NCBI GenBank assembly: GCA_947503785.1
Contig: CANNFB010000016.1
Coordinates: forward strand, 1-64,000
DNA: 64,000 nucleotides
Direction of reading: 5' to 3'
From: an uncultured Campylobacterales bacterium
GTDB lineage: Bacteria; Campylobacterota; Campylobacteria; Campylobacterales; Arcobacteraceae
Below are positions 47,400-56,123 of the stretch, one piece after another. The position numbers and the translations under genes are program-made. The stretch's first letter is position 1, and the number at the start of each line of letters is the position of its first letter. The notes under the pieces are model-generated. The model was not told where the DNA came from and ran no database searches. It saw only the letters and a list, made by a program, of their open reading frames with translations.

Positions 47400-47474
47400 A
47401 TCCTTAGCCATCTCTCACTTTTATTTGAATATAATAAGCCAATTAAAATAAGAATAGTTAACTAAGGAAAGCAA

Positions 47475-48338
47475 TTGAAACAATATTTAGATTTATTAAA
47501 TCACATCTTAGAAAAAGGTGTTAAAAAAGAAGATAGAACAGGAACTGGTACAACATCAGTTTTTGGATACCAAATGAGATTTGATTTATCTGAAGGATTT
47601 CCTTTAGTTACTACAAAAAAGACTTTCTTAAAAGCTATTATTTCTGAATTGTTATGGTTTATTGAAGGAAGTACAGACGAAAGAAGATTGGCTGAAATTA
47701 ATTATGGAGATAAAGCTTCTAATTTAATTGGTAAAAAAACAGTATGGACTGCAAATGCCGATGCTCAAGGTAAAGATTTAGGATATGTTAATACTGACAC
47801 TATAAAAGAACTTGGACCTGTTTACGGAGCTCAATGGAGATCATGGAAAGGTACTGATGGAAAGTCAGTTGATCAGTTAGCTGAGTTAATCAATCAAATC
47901 AAAACAAACCCTGATTCTAGACGATTGATCTTATCAGCTTGGAATGTAGGAGAGTTGGAGAAGATGGCATTACCACCTTGTCATACATTCTTTCAATTTT
48001 ATGTAGCAGAGGGAAAACTATCTTGTCAGTTATATCAAAGATCTGCAGATACATTTTTAGGCGTTCCTTTTAATATTGCTTCTTATGCATTACTAACTAT
48101 GATGATTGCGCAAGTGTGTGATTTAGAAGTAGGAGATTTTGTACATACTTTTGGTGATGCTCATATATACTCAAATCACTATGATCAAGTAAACTTGCAA
48201 TTAAGTAGAGAACCATTTGCTAAACCAACTATGAAGATTAATCCTTTGATTAAAAATATAGAAGATTTTAAGATGAGTGATTTTGAATTAGTTGGATATG
48301 AATCACATGAGGGTATTAAAGCCCAAATGGCAGTATAA
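47475..48338 (+). CDS. thyA: Thymidylate synthase (ThyA type)
   Basis: Methylates dUMP to dTMP with methylene-tetrahydrofolate, producing dihydrofolate. Catalytic C169 is in [11 protein letters not shown]. The folate and dUMP-binding segments R-T-G-T-G-T-x-S-x-F-G near 21-31 and [10 protein letters not shown] near 148-157 are intact. Translation starts at TTG 47475. The downstream folA gene (10 bases later) regenerates tetrahydrofolate, the expected partnership for ThyA but unusual for this phylum, where ThyX without FolA is common. Confidence 0.96.
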   Translation: MKQYLDLLNHILEKGVKKEDRTGTGTTSVFGYQMRFDLSEGFPLVTTKKTFLKAIISELLWFIEGSTDERRLAEINYGDKASNLIGKKTVWTANADAQGKDLGYVNTDTIKELGPVYGAQWRSWKGTDGKSVDQLAELINQIKTNPDSRRLILSAWNVGELEKMALPPCHTFFQFYVAEGKLSCQLYQRSADTFLGVPFNIASYALLTMMIAQVCDLEVGDFVHTFGDAHIYSNHYDQVNLQLSREPFAKPTMKINPLIKNIEDFKMSDFELVGYESHEGIKAQMAV

Positions 48339-48347
48339 GGATAATAG

Positions 48348-48851
48348 ATGAAAATTTCAATGATAGTTGCATACGGAAAGAATTGGGAAATTGGTTTAAA
48401 CAATGAAATGTTATGGCATATAAGTGAAGATTTTAAGAACTTTAAAACTATTACATCTGGACATCATATTTTAATGGGAAGAAAAACATTTGAAAGCATA
48501 GGGAAACCACTTCCAAATAGAACATCTTTAGTATTATCAAACAGTGGATTTGAGCATGAAGGTGTTCATACTTTTTCTGATGTTCAAGAAGCTTTTAATT
48601 TTGCAAGAGAGAGTGCAGAAGAAGAGCTATTTATAATAGGTGGTGCAAATATATATGAAACACTATTTCCTTATGTTGATAAAATGTATTTAAGCGAAGT
48701 AGATTTTGAGGGTGTTGCTGATGCTTTTTTAAAACCTATTGATTTCTCAACTTGGGATTTGACAGAAGAAAAATTATATGATGAAATACTTGAACATGGA
48801 AAAGTTAAATCTCCCGCTTGGAAATTTAAAGTTTGGGTTAAAAAAGACTAA
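48348..48851 (+). CDS. folA: Dihydrofolate reductase
   Basis: Reduces dihydrofolate to tetrahydrofolate with NADPH. The start MKISMIVAYGKNWEIGLNNE and the segment LMGRKTFESIG plus F-I-I-G-G-A-N-I-Y are classical DHFR marks. The 167-residue length is normal. It is translationally close to thyA and needed to recycle the dihydrofolate made there. The methyltransferase gene starts 3 bases later. Confidence 0.95.
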   Translation: MKISMIVAYGKNWEIGLNNEMLWHISEDFKNFKTITSGHHILMGRKTFESIGKPLPNRTSLVLSNSGFEHEGVHTFSDVQEAFNFARESAEEELFIIGGANIYETLFPYVDKMYLSEVDFEGVADAFLKPIDFSTWDLTEEKLYDEILEHGKVKSPAWKFKVWVKKD

Positions 48852-48853
48852 TT

Positions 48854-49657
48854 ATGAAATATGAAGATATAGATTTCAATAAACTTTATGTAGAACAAAA
48901 ACAGCTTACTTCTTTTAAAGCAAAAGGAAAAGATGCCTGGGATGAAAAAGCTCCTTTTATGAATAAGAAAGTTCATAAGTCAATTTATAATGAGCAGTTC
49001 TTAAAATTATTAGATTTAAGTGAAATAAATAGCGTTTTAGACGTTGGATGTGGAGTTGGAAACTTATCTTTAAGACTTGCAAAAAATGTAAAAGAAATAA
49101 ATAGTTTAGATTACTCGCCTGTGATGTTAGAAATACTTCAAGAAAATGCAAAGCAACAAAAAATAGAAAATATAAATATTATAAATAAATCTTGGTATGA
49201 TTCTTGGGATGAGGTAGCTAATTGTGATTTAGTTATAGCTTCCCGTTCTATGGAAGTTAAGAATATGAAAGAAGTTTTAGTTAAACTAAATAACAAAGCT
49301 AATAAAAAAGTAGTCTTAACATATAAAAAAGGAGGGTCTTTTGTAAGTGAAGAGATTCTTGAAGTTTTACAAAGAGAGATTATACGAAAACCTGATTATA
49401 TTTATCTTGTAAATATATTATATTCACTTGGAATAAGTGCAAGTGTTAATTTCATACAAAGCGAGGGAAGAAGTACAATATATACTTCAAAAGAGAAATT
49501 TATTAAAAGTGTTTCTTGGAGTATAGATGGACTTAGTTCAGATGAAATTAGTCGATTAGAAAAATATTATGATAGTTTAGATAAAAATAAAAAAGAAGAA
49601 AAAGACTTTGCATACTGGGCTGTAATTTCTTGGGATAAAACTTCAAATTTAATTTAA
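48854..49657 (+). CDS. Class I SAM-dependent methyltransferase
   Basis: A 267-residue methyltransferase. The SAM-binding motif V-L-D-V-G-C-G-V-G-N-L is at about 57-67, with an acidic residue at the end of strand 2 (N-S-L-D-Y-S-P). It has no target-recognition features of a restriction-modification enzyme. Substrate is unknown; co-transcription with folA may be only positional. The hairpin after its stop ends the unit. Confidence 0.85.
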   Translation: MKYEDIDFNKLYVEQKQLTSFKAKGKDAWDEKAPFMNKKVHKSIYNEQFLKLLDLSEINSVLDVGCGVGNLSLRLAKNVKEINSLDYSPVMLEILQENAKQQKIENINIINKSWYDSWDEVANCDLVIASRSMEVKNMKEVLVKLNNKANKKVVLTYKKGGSFVSEEILEVLQREIIRKPDYIYLVNILYSLGISASVNFIQSEGRSTIYTSKEKFIKSVSWSIDGLSSDEISRLEKYYDSLDKNKKEEKDFAYWAVISWDKTSNLI

Positions 49658-49662
49658 AAAAT

Positions 49663-49696
49663 AATAGAGTAGAAAAGGGAGACAATCTACTCTATT
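49663..49696. terminator. Convergent terminator after the methyltransferase gene
   Basis: AATAGAGTAGA (49663-49673) pairs with TCTACTCTATT (49686-49696) over a 12-base loop. It lies between the rightward methyltransferase and the leftward small repeat protein; the T-run on the minus strand (TATTTTTT) makes it best for the latter. Confidence 0.7.
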
Positions 49697-49705
49697 TTGT
49701 ATAAA

Positions 49706-49933
49706 TTATTTTAAATTGTTTTTTGCATATTGTCTTACTTGTTTATTACTGTCGTGTGTTAAGATTTCTAAAACTTTTAACGAAGTCTTAGGATCTTTAG
49801 CAATAACCGTTCTTACATTTAGCGAAGCATTATTTGTTAAGTAATCTTGAGTGATATTACTGAATTTATCTCCAGCGTATGCTGTACTAAATATTAATAA
49901 CGAAAACAAAATAGATTTGAAAGATCTTTTCAT
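49706..49933 (-). CDS. Small secreted leucine-rich-variant (LRV)-like repeat protein
   Basis: A 75-residue protein. Residues 1-20 are a clear signal peptide ending A-Y-A. The mature part (about 36-75) reads like one and a half leucine-rich variant repeats: N-V-R-T-V-I-A-K-D-P-K-T-S-L-K-V-L-E-I-L-T-H-D and then Q-V-R-Q-Y-A-K-N. LRV repeats form curved alpha/3-10 solenoids in other bacteria. I can name no function. It has a perfect FNR-type box at the -41.5 position (see findings) and AAGGAT five bases before its ATG. Its own terminator lies at 49663-49696. Confidence 0.72.
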   Translation of the reverse strand: MKRSFKSILFSLLIFSTAYAGDKFSNITQDYLTNNASLNVRTVIAKDPKTSLKVLEILTHDSNKQVRQYAKNNLK

Positions 49934-49962
49934 TTTTATCCTTTTTTTAAATTTGTATGGGA

Positions 49963-50004
49963 AGTATAGTTAAATAGGATAAAAATTGTCTTGATTTAAA
50001 TCAA
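49963..50004 (-). promoter_or_regulatory. FNR-type class II promoter for the small LRV-like gene
   Basis: On the minus strand TATACT (49968-49963) predicts a start at 49956, 23 bases before the gene. TTGATTTAAATCAA (49991-50004) is a perfect palindrome, the FNR consensus TTGAT-N4-ATCAA, centred exactly at -41.5, the class II activator position. Confidence 0.7.
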
Positions 50005-50030
50005 TATAGGATAGAAATTGTCCTATTTAA
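49970..50030. repeat. Repeats framing the FNR box
   Basis: TAGGATARAAATTGTC occurs at 49975-49990 and 50007-50022 (one mismatch), one copy on each side of the FNR box. TTAAATAGGA (49970-49979) is matched as the inverted TCCTATTTAA (50021-50030). They may be regulator sites or only a local duplication. Confidence 0.5.
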
Positions 50031-50054
50031 AGAAAAGTATTAAAAAAAGGATAA

Positions 50055-50079
50055 TTATAAGAGGAAAATCCTCTTATAA
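50055..50079 (-). terminator. Terminator at the end of the glycosyltransferase gene
   Basis: TTATAAGAGGA (50055-50065) pairs with TCCTCTTATAA (50069-50079) around AAA. The gene stop codon lies in the stem, and the minus-strand transcript continues into a T7 run a few bases on. Confidence 0.8.
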
Positions 50080-51183
50080 AATATTTAATTGGTGAGCTAA
50101 ATCATCAGCTATTCGTTTATAATTTCTAACTGCAAGCAGTCTTGCTTGTCCCTCAAGTCCTACTTGTGTTACTTCATCTTTTGTTAATCCTAAGATGTAG
50201 TCAAGTTTTTCTTTAATATCTTCTTTTGTAAAATTACACATCCATGCACTTGCATCTTTATCAAAAATTGATTCATTATTTTCATTTTGTGTCATAATAC
50301 AAGGAACGGCTGAAGAGTAATAGTCTAGTACTTTCATTGGTGTTGAAGAGTTAAATAATTCAATATCAGGTAATAGTGCAAGACCAATATCTGCTTTTGA
50401 AATTAAGTCTAAAAGTTCATCTTTTGTTTTAGCATTATGTACTTCTATATGTTCTTTAATACTTGAATACTTTTCAACCAACTTTTGAGTATATTCAGGA
50501 TCTTTTGAAGAAATCATAATCTTATATGTTCCATCTGATAATTCACTAAAGGCATCTAGAATAGTTTCAAATTCTCTTAGTTTATCTAAAGTTCCTGCAT
50601 AGAAAAATCTTTTTTCAACACCTTCATGTTGAATGTTTTTTGTCATAACTTCAGGATCAATTCCTGATGGAATAACAAAAGTTCTTGTTTTAACTTTCTT
50701 TAAATAATCATCTCTCATTTTTCTAGATGTTGGCAAGAAAATATCACAATCATTTATAAGGCTTGTTTCTCCATATAATTTAATTTTGTTATTAATAACA
50801 TCTAAAAAACTCTTTTTGTTATTTGCTTCATCTTTTTGAAGTTTTGCAATTCTTTTTGGATAAGACAATCTAAATGCAACTTTATAGTTGAATATTGGTC
50901 TTTTTTGTATAACTTCTTTTAAAATATCAGTATCATTTCTTACTGCTACAAAATCATAATCTCCAAGACTTATATTATTTTCTTCTAATATTGATAGTGT
51001 ATTTGTTTTTTTCTCGTGCGGAATAATAAACTTATTATCATAACTTTCAAAATTGGTTTTAGTTTTAGAAAAATAGATAATATTTATTTCATAATGTGCA
51101 GTTAGATATTTTTCAAAAAGCGGGCCAATAAAACTATGTTCTTTATGCTCAAGCTGGTCTGTAATATATAGAAATTTACTCAT
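50074..51183 (-). CDS. Glycosyltransferase, family 4/GT-B type
   Basis: A 369-residue cytoplasmic GT-B protein. The C-terminal half has F-F-Y-A-G-T-L, then K-A-D-I-G-L-A-L-L-P-D-I-E-L-F-N-S-S-T-P-M-K-V-L-D-Y, the GT4 donor-binding pattern. The N-terminal half is less conserved. The substrate is unknown; no other polysaccharide gene is nearby, so it could glycosylate a lipid or surface protein. It has its own terminator. Confidence 0.82.
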   Translation of the reverse strand: MSKFLYITDQLEHKEHSFIGPLFEKYLTAHYEINIIYFSKTKTNFESYDNKFIIPHEKKTNTLSILEENNISLGDYDFVAVRNDTDILKEVIQKRPIFNYKVAFRLSYPKRIAKLQKDEANNKKSFLDVINNKIKLYGETSLINDCDIFLPTSRKMRDDYLKKVKTRTFVIPSGIDPEVMTKNIQHEGVEKRFFYAGTLDKLREFETILDAFSELSDGTYKIMISSKDPEYTQKLVEKYSSIKEHIEVHNAKTKDELLDLISKADIGLALLPDIELFNSSTPMKVLDYYSSAVPCIMTQNENNESIFDKDASAWMCNFTKEDIKEKLDYILGLTKDEVTQVGLEGQARLLAVRNYKRIADDLAHQLNIL

Positions 51184-51252
51184 TTAATGCTCCTAAATAA
51201 AATGTATAACAATATTATCTATAAAAAGTAGCATTAAAAAAGCAAGTTTTAA

Positions 51253-52131
51253 CTATGCTTTTTTCTTAAATTGTAACTCTGCTATTAAAGTGGCTAATAT
51301 AATTAAAGCAGCGCCAGTGATTTGTATACCCGTAAGTACCTCTCCACCTACTACATAGCCATACACTGCAGCACTAACAGGTTCCATAGTAAAGATAACA
51401 GCTGTTTTAGTTGCAGTTGTAAATTGCTGCATATATGTTTGTATTAAAAAAGCATATACTGTTGCAAATACTGCTGTTACAATTACAGCTTTAAAAAAAA
51501 TATAATCATAATTTAAATCAAAAGTTGTAACATCAAGGCTTAGGGAAAAAATAAGTGATAAAACTGTTACTGTAACTAATTGGAATAGAACTAATAGATA
51601 TACATTAACTTCTTTTGAATATTTGCCTGTGAAAATAATATGTAAAGCAAAAAGAAAAGCACAAATAAGTGTTAATAATTCGCCAAAACCTAGAGTAAGT
51701 TTTCCAGACATTGTAAGTAAATATAGGCCAATAACTGCAACTAGAGATGCTATAAAGACATTTTTACGTACATGATCTTTAAATATAAAATAAGCTAAAA
51801 AAGGAACACAAATTACATTAAGTCCTGTAATAAAAGCAACAATAGAACTTTTTGTATACGTTAGCCCAAAAGTTTGTGTGGCAAATGCTGAAAATAAAAA
51901 AGTACCTAATAATATACCAATTAGGACAGTTTTTTTATTTATCTCTTTTAGATATTTATATGCAATAAAAAACATCAAAATACTAGCAAGTCCAAATCTA
52001 AAGAATAAAAAAGAGTAAACAGGAGTTGAGTCAATAGCTTCTTGAACCATCAAAAAAGTAACACCCCATGCAATTGCAACACTTAAAAGTAATAAATCTG
52101 CTCTATATTCATATATCTTTGTTTTTGTCAT
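51253..52131 (-). CDS. EamA/DMT family transporter
   Basis: A ten-helix, 292-residue inner membrane transporter of the drug/metabolite superfamily with two EamA repeats. The N-terminal repeat has LLLSVAIAWGVTFLMVQEAI and the second has the conserved Pro in F-T-M-E-P-V-S-A-A. It differs from the EamA gene at 32827 in most positions, so it has its own substrate, which cannot be named. It lies between a leftward glycosyltransferase and the rightward amino acid ABC operon. Confidence 0.88.
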   Translation of the reverse strand: MTKTKIYEYRADLLLLSVAIAWGVTFLMVQEAIDSTPVYSFLFFRFGLASILMFFIAYKYLKEINKKTVLIGILLGTFLFSAFATQTFGLTYTKSSIVAFITGLNVICVPFLAYFIFKDHVRKNVFIASLVAVIGLYLLTMSGKLTLGFGELLTLICAFLFALHIIFTGKYSKEVNVYLLVLFQLVTVTVLSLIFSLSLDVTTFDLNYDYIFFKAVIVTAVFATVYAFLIQTYMQQFTTATKTAVIFTMEPVSAAVYGYVVGGEVLTGIQITGAALIILATLIAELQFKKKA

Positions 52132-52280
52132 AAAAACATATCCTTATTTTAAAAAATGGATTATATCATAGTCTAAATAAAGAATTAAATTATAAATTGA
52201 TTATGTAAAAATTACAACTTAATTGTATTTTAAATAAGTTTTCAGTAACATTTAAGCTTGATTCTAAAAAGAGAGTATTA

Positions 52281-53021
52281 ATGAACGAAAATATAATTTC
52301 TATGAGTAAAATTAATAAGTATTATGATGACTTCCATGTACTTAAGAATATTGACTTTAGTGTAAAAAAAGGTGAGATTGTTGTTGTATGTGGACCATCA
52401 GGTTCTGGAAAATCTACATTAATTAGATGTATTAATGGACTTGAAGATATTGATGAGGGAATTATTCTTGTTGACAATATTGATATTCATGCTAGTAAAA
52501 AGAATCTAAAAGAAATTAGAAGTGAAGTAGGAATGGTTTTTCAGCACTTTAATCTTTTCCCTCATTTAACTATTTTAGAGAATATAACACTTGCGCAAAA
52601 CCTTGTAAAGAAAAGATCAAAAGCTGAAGCTATAAAAATTGGAAGAGAATTACTTGAAAAAGTAAAACTTTCAGATAAAGCTGATTCTTATCCTGCTGAT
52701 TTATCGGGGGGTCAAAAACAAAGAGTTGCAATTGCAAGATCTTTAGCTATGAAACCAAAGGTTATACTTTTTGATGAGCCAACATCTGCACTTGATCCTG
52801 AGACAATTGGAGATGTATTATCTGTAATGAAAGATTTAGCTCAAGAGAACTTTACAATTGTATGTGTTACTCATGAGATGGGTTTTGCAAAAGAAGTTGG
52901 AGATAGAATTGTATTTATGGATCATGGTACAATTGTTGAAGAAAATTCTCCAGAAGAGTTTTTTAATAACCCAAAAAGTGATAGAGCTCAAAAGTTCTTG
53001 AAAGAAATTTTAACACATTAG
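52281..53021 (+). CDS. Polar amino acid ABC transporter, ATP-binding subunit
   Basis: A 246-residue ATPase of the GlnQ/HisP group, driving amino acid import. The Walker [10 protein letters not shown] is at 38-46, the signature L-S-G-G-Q-K-Q-R at 141-148 and Walker [15 protein letters not shown] follows. It is the first gene of a rightward importer; the substrate-binding protein and permease follow. The permease's large insert is unusual. Substrate is not predictable from the sequence. Confidence 0.92.
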   Translation: MNENIISMSKINKYYDDFHVLKNIDFSVKKGEIVVVCGPSGSGKSTLIRCINGLEDIDEGIILVDNIDIHASKKNLKEIRSEVGMVFQHFNLFPHLTILENITLAQNLVKKRSKAEAIKIGRELLEKVKLSDKADSYPADLSGGQKQRVAIARSLAMKPKVILFDEPTSALDPETIGDVLSVMKDLAQENFTIVCVTHEMGFAKEVGDRIVFMDHGTIVEENSPEEFFNNPKSDRAQKFLKEILTH

Positions 53022-53046
53022 TCCATCTTAAATAAAAAGGAAACAC

Positions 53047-53883
53047 ATGAAGAATTTAGTTAAAAAGTTTTTAGTAGCAGTTTTTGCTATTAGTACATTA
53101 TTCACTGTAAATTCATTTGCAGATGATATTGAGTTGTGGAAAAAATCTACATTAAATCAAATCTTACAAAGAGGTGAATTAAGAGTAGGTATGGAGCCTG
53201 GTTACATGCCTTTTGAAATGAAAGATAAAAAAGGTCGAATCATAGGTTATGATGTTGATATGGCTAAAAAAATGGCTAAAGAAATTGGTGTTAAGTTAAA
53301 ACTTGTTCCTACTTCATGGGATGGTATTATTGCTGGATTACTTACTAATAAGTTTGATATTATTATGTCAGGTATGACTATTACTCAACAAAGAAACTTA
53401 AAAATTAACTTTGCTGATCCTTATGTAGTTGTTGGTCAAACAATTATGATTAGAAAAGAGTTAGCTGGAAAAATTAAATCAGCAGCTGATTTAGATAAAC
53501 CAGAATATACGGTTGTAACTAAACTTGGTGTTACAGGTGAAATTGCTACTAAAAAATTCTTTAAAAAAGCAAAAATAATTACTTTTGAGACAGAATCTGA
53601 TGCAGCTTCTGAAGTTTTAAATGGTAAAGCAGATGGTATGGTTTATGATCAACCTTACAATATTCTATTTATGAGTGATAAAGGTAAAGATAAATTAGTT
53701 CACCTAGATGCACCATTAACTTATGAACCTCTTGGTTGGGCTATTAGAAAAGGTGATCCTGATTTTCTTAATTGGTTAAATAATTTCTTAAGACAAATTA
53801 AGGGTGATAAAGTTGTAGATTTCCATGAAAAATTAAATGAAAAATGGTTAAGAGATACTTCTTGGCTAAAAAGAGTTCAGTAA
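53047..53883 (+). CDS. Amino acid ABC transporter substrate-binding protein
   Basis: Periplasmic family-3 solute-binding protein (278 residues). A signal peptide ends near residue 25 (NSFA). The mature start has RGELRVGMEPGYMPFE, and GMTITQQR with the N-F-A-D-P-Y segment are typical of polar amino acid binding proteins. It starts 25 bases after the ATPase gene and shares the operon with the permease, beginning three bases later. The ligand is uncertain. Confidence 0.93.
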   Translation: MKNLVKKFLVAVFAISTLFTVNSFADDIELWKKSTLNQILQRGELRVGMEPGYMPFEMKDKKGRIIGYDVDMAKKMAKEIGVKLKLVPTSWDGIIAGLLTNKFDIIMSGMTITQQRNLKINFADPYVVVGQTIMIRKELAGKIKSAADLDKPEYTVVTKLGVTGEIATKKFFKKAKIITFETESDAASEVLNGKADGMVYDQPYNILFMSDKGKDKLVHLDAPLTYEPLGWAIRKGDPDFLNWLNNFLRQIKGDKVVDFHEKLNEKWLRDTSWLKRVQ

Positions 53884-53886
53884 CAT

Positions 53887-54852
53887 ATGGCTAAGAGACA
53901 ATCATTAGCAGAGAATAAAACATTAGGGCATTTTATTGCCATAATGTTTTTTGTAGCCGTAGGTTACTTCTTTTATGCAGCTGCTGCAAACATGAATTAT
54001 GTTTGGAAATGGAATAGTGTTCCAAAATATTTTGCATATGAAGAAACAACAGAAATAGAATCTCCAATAGATGGAAAACTAGTATTCGAAGATAACAAAT
54101 ACTTTATTCAAGGTGATGAAAAAGTTGAAGTTGAGAATTTAGATAGTAGTTTTCTATTTGACTATAAAGTTGGTGAAGATATCTATGAAAGTGATGTTAT
54201 TGCTTTAAAATCTGAAATGAAAGCAGGTCCTGTATTATCAGGGCTTTGGATAACCCTTAAAATTTCATTTTTTGCAATGATTTTAACTTTAATTATTGGT
54301 ATTATTGTAGCACTTATGAAGCTATCTTCAATGATTTTTTTACGAGATATAGCAACTGTATATATTACAATTGTAAGAGGTACTCCTCTGCTTGTTCAAA
54401 TATTTTTATTTTACTTTATAGTTGCAAATATCTTTGAACTTGAAAGATTTGTTGCAGGTATTTTATCCCTTGGGATTTTCTTTGGTGCTTATATGGCAGA
54501 GATTTTAAGAGGTGCCATTCAGTCAATTGATAAAGGGCAACTTGAAGCTGCTAAATCACTTGGTATTTCAAACTTCCAAGCTATGAGATATATTATCCTC
54601 CCTCAAGCTTTTAAAAGAGCTTTGCCAACACTAGTTGGTGAAACTATTGCACTTGTAAAAGATTCTTCTTTAGTTTCTGTAATATCTATTACAGATTTAA
54701 CAAAAGTTGGAAAAGAGATAGTTGCAAACACTTTCTCTCCTTTTGAAACATGGATTGTTATTGCCCTGTTATATTTATGTATTACTTCCATATTAAGTTA
54801 TATTGGGCATAGATTAGAAAAACGAATGGCCTCCAAGGGTGGAATGAGTTAA
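53887..54852 (+). CDS. Amino acid ABC transporter permease with periplasmic insert
   Basis: A 321-residue permease of the GlnP/HisQ type. One helix at about 12-35 precedes an insert of about 75 residues with charged, beta-like sequence (SPIDGKLVFED), which is probably periplasmic. The usual transmembrane domain starts near 120 and has the EAA motif GAIQSIDKGQLEAAKSLGIS. The insert is not in most GlnP proteins and could contact the binding protein. It overlaps marC at neither end; marC starts at the next base. Confidence 0.9.
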   Translation: MAKRQSLAENKTLGHFIAIMFFVAVGYFFYAAAANMNYVWKWNSVPKYFAYEETTEIESPIDGKLVFEDNKYFIQGDEKVEVENLDSSFLFDYKVGEDIYESDVIALKSEMKAGPVLSGLWITLKISFFAMILTLIIGIIVALMKLSSMIFLRDIATVYITIVRGTPLLVQIFLFYFIVANIFELERFVAGILSLGIFFGAYMAEILRGAIQSIDKGQLEAAKSLGISNFQAMRYIILPQAFKRALPTLVGETIALVKDSSLVSVISITDLTKVGKEIVANTFSPFETWIVIALLYLCITSILSYIGHRLEKRMASKGGMS

Positions 54853-55479
54853 GTGGAACTCATTTCAAACTTCTTACAACAATCAATAACATTTTTTGCC
54901 ATTATGGATCCTATTGGAATAAGTGCTATTGCATTGTCTTTATTAAGTACAAATATTACTAAAACTCAGATATCACAAGTAGCTTATAAATCAACGCTAA
55001 CAATTATAATTGCATTTTTTGTAGTACTTATTAGTGGTGAGTTTATTTTAAAAATCTTTGGTATTGATGAAAACTCATTAAAAGTTATGGGTGGAATCAT
55101 TCTAATCTTAATGGCAATTTCTATGGTAAATGGTGCAACAAAAGAAAAAACTGATAATGAAGAAAAAGACTATACTGAACTAGCAATTATTCCTATTGGA
55201 ATTCCTATTGCTTTTGGAACAGGGTTATTTACTACTATTATTATTTTTAAACACCAAGCTACAACTTTTCTTGATTTATTCTCTATTTCATTAGCCTTTT
55301 GTTTAAATGCATTAGTATTTTATTTTGTTTTAAAAAACTCTATTTATATTAAAAAATATTTAGGAATAACAGGACAAAATATTATTACAAAGCTTATGGG
55401 ATTGATTGTAGGAGCAATTGCAGTTCAATTTATCATAAGCGGAATTGTACACCTTTCAAAAGGTTATATGGGTGCTTGA
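54853..55479 (+). CDS. MarC family integral membrane protein
   Basis: A 208-residue six-helix inner membrane protein of the MarC/YchE family, whose function is not firmly established; some members affect branched-chain amino acid or drug tolerance. Translation starts at GTG directly after the permease stop. The N-terminus has ITFFAIMDPIGISAIALS. It ends overlapping the lysE-like gene by 8 bases. Its location beside amino acid genes hints at, but does not prove, transport of amino acids. Confidence 0.87.
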   Translation: MELISNFLQQSITFFAIMDPIGISAIALSLLSTNITKTQISQVAYKSTLTIIIAFFVVLISGEFILKIFGIDENSLKVMGGIILILMAISMVNGATKEKTDNEEKDYTELAIIPIGIPIAFGTGLFTTIIIFKHQATTFLDLFSISLAFCLNALVFYFVLKNSIYIKKYLGITGQNIITKLMGLIVGAIAVQFIISGIVHLSKGYMGA

Positions 55480-56086
55480 TATTTATATAAAAGGTTTTAT
55501 CGTAACTTTTTCCTTAATAGTTGCAATTGGAGCTCAAAATGCTTATATCTTAAAACTTGGATTATTAAAACAGTATGTTGGAATCGCAGTAACTTTATGT
55601 GTATTATTTGACTCGATTTTAATTTCAGCAGGGGTATTTGGACTTGGATTTTTTGTAAAAGGAAATCAAGTTTTAATAAATAGTATTGCAATTATAGGAA
55701 TACTATTTTTATGTTTTTATGCTTTTTTATCTTTTAAATCAGCTTTGAAAAATGAAAGTATAAAAATAGATGATCAAATAAAAACTAATCCTTTAGGAAA
55801 AGTGTTATCAATGCTTTTAGTTTTTACTTTTTTAAACCCACATACATATTTAGATACCGTACTTTTAATTGGTGGTATTGGTGCAAATTTAAGTGATGAT
55901 TTAAAGTTATACTTTTTAATAGGTGCTATTTCTGCTTCTTCTGTTTGGTTTATATCTTTAGGATATGGTGCTAGACTTCTAATTCCTTTATTTAAAAAAC
56001 CAATTACTTGGAAGGTTCTAGATATTTTTATTGGTTTGATAATGCTTTTAATTGCGTATACTTTAATAGATTTAATTGTATATTAA
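55472..56086 (+). CDS. LysE/ArgO family amino acid exporter
   Basis: Inner membrane exporter of about six helices; members export lysine or arginine. The characteristic G-A-Q-N-A-Y-I-L-K-L-G-L near residues 20-30 and L-N-P-H-T-Y-L-D-T-V near 112-121 are present. I start at GTG 55472, seven bases after AAAAGG; this makes 204 residues and leaves an 8-base overlap with marC. An upstream TTG would extend it by nine residues. Confidence 0.87.
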   Translation: MLDIYIKGFIVTFSLIVAIGAQNAYILKLGLLKQYVGIAVTLCVLFDSILISAGVFGLGFFVKGNQVLINSIAIIGILFLCFYAFLSFKSALKNESIKIDDQIKTNPLGKVLSMLLVFTFLNPHTYLDTVLLIGGIGANLSDDLKLYFLIGAISASSVWFISLGYGARLLIPLFKKPITWKVLDIFIGLIMLLIAYTLIDLIVY

Positions 56087-56123
56087 AAAGTATTTAAAAT
56101 TATAAAATGTAAAGGTTTAAATT

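Noticed and set aside
48854-49657. Methyltransferase as a restriction-modification enzyme
   Set aside because: It lacks target-recognition and DNA-methylase motifs (no N/D/S-PPY or PCQ), and there is no restriction enzyme nearby.
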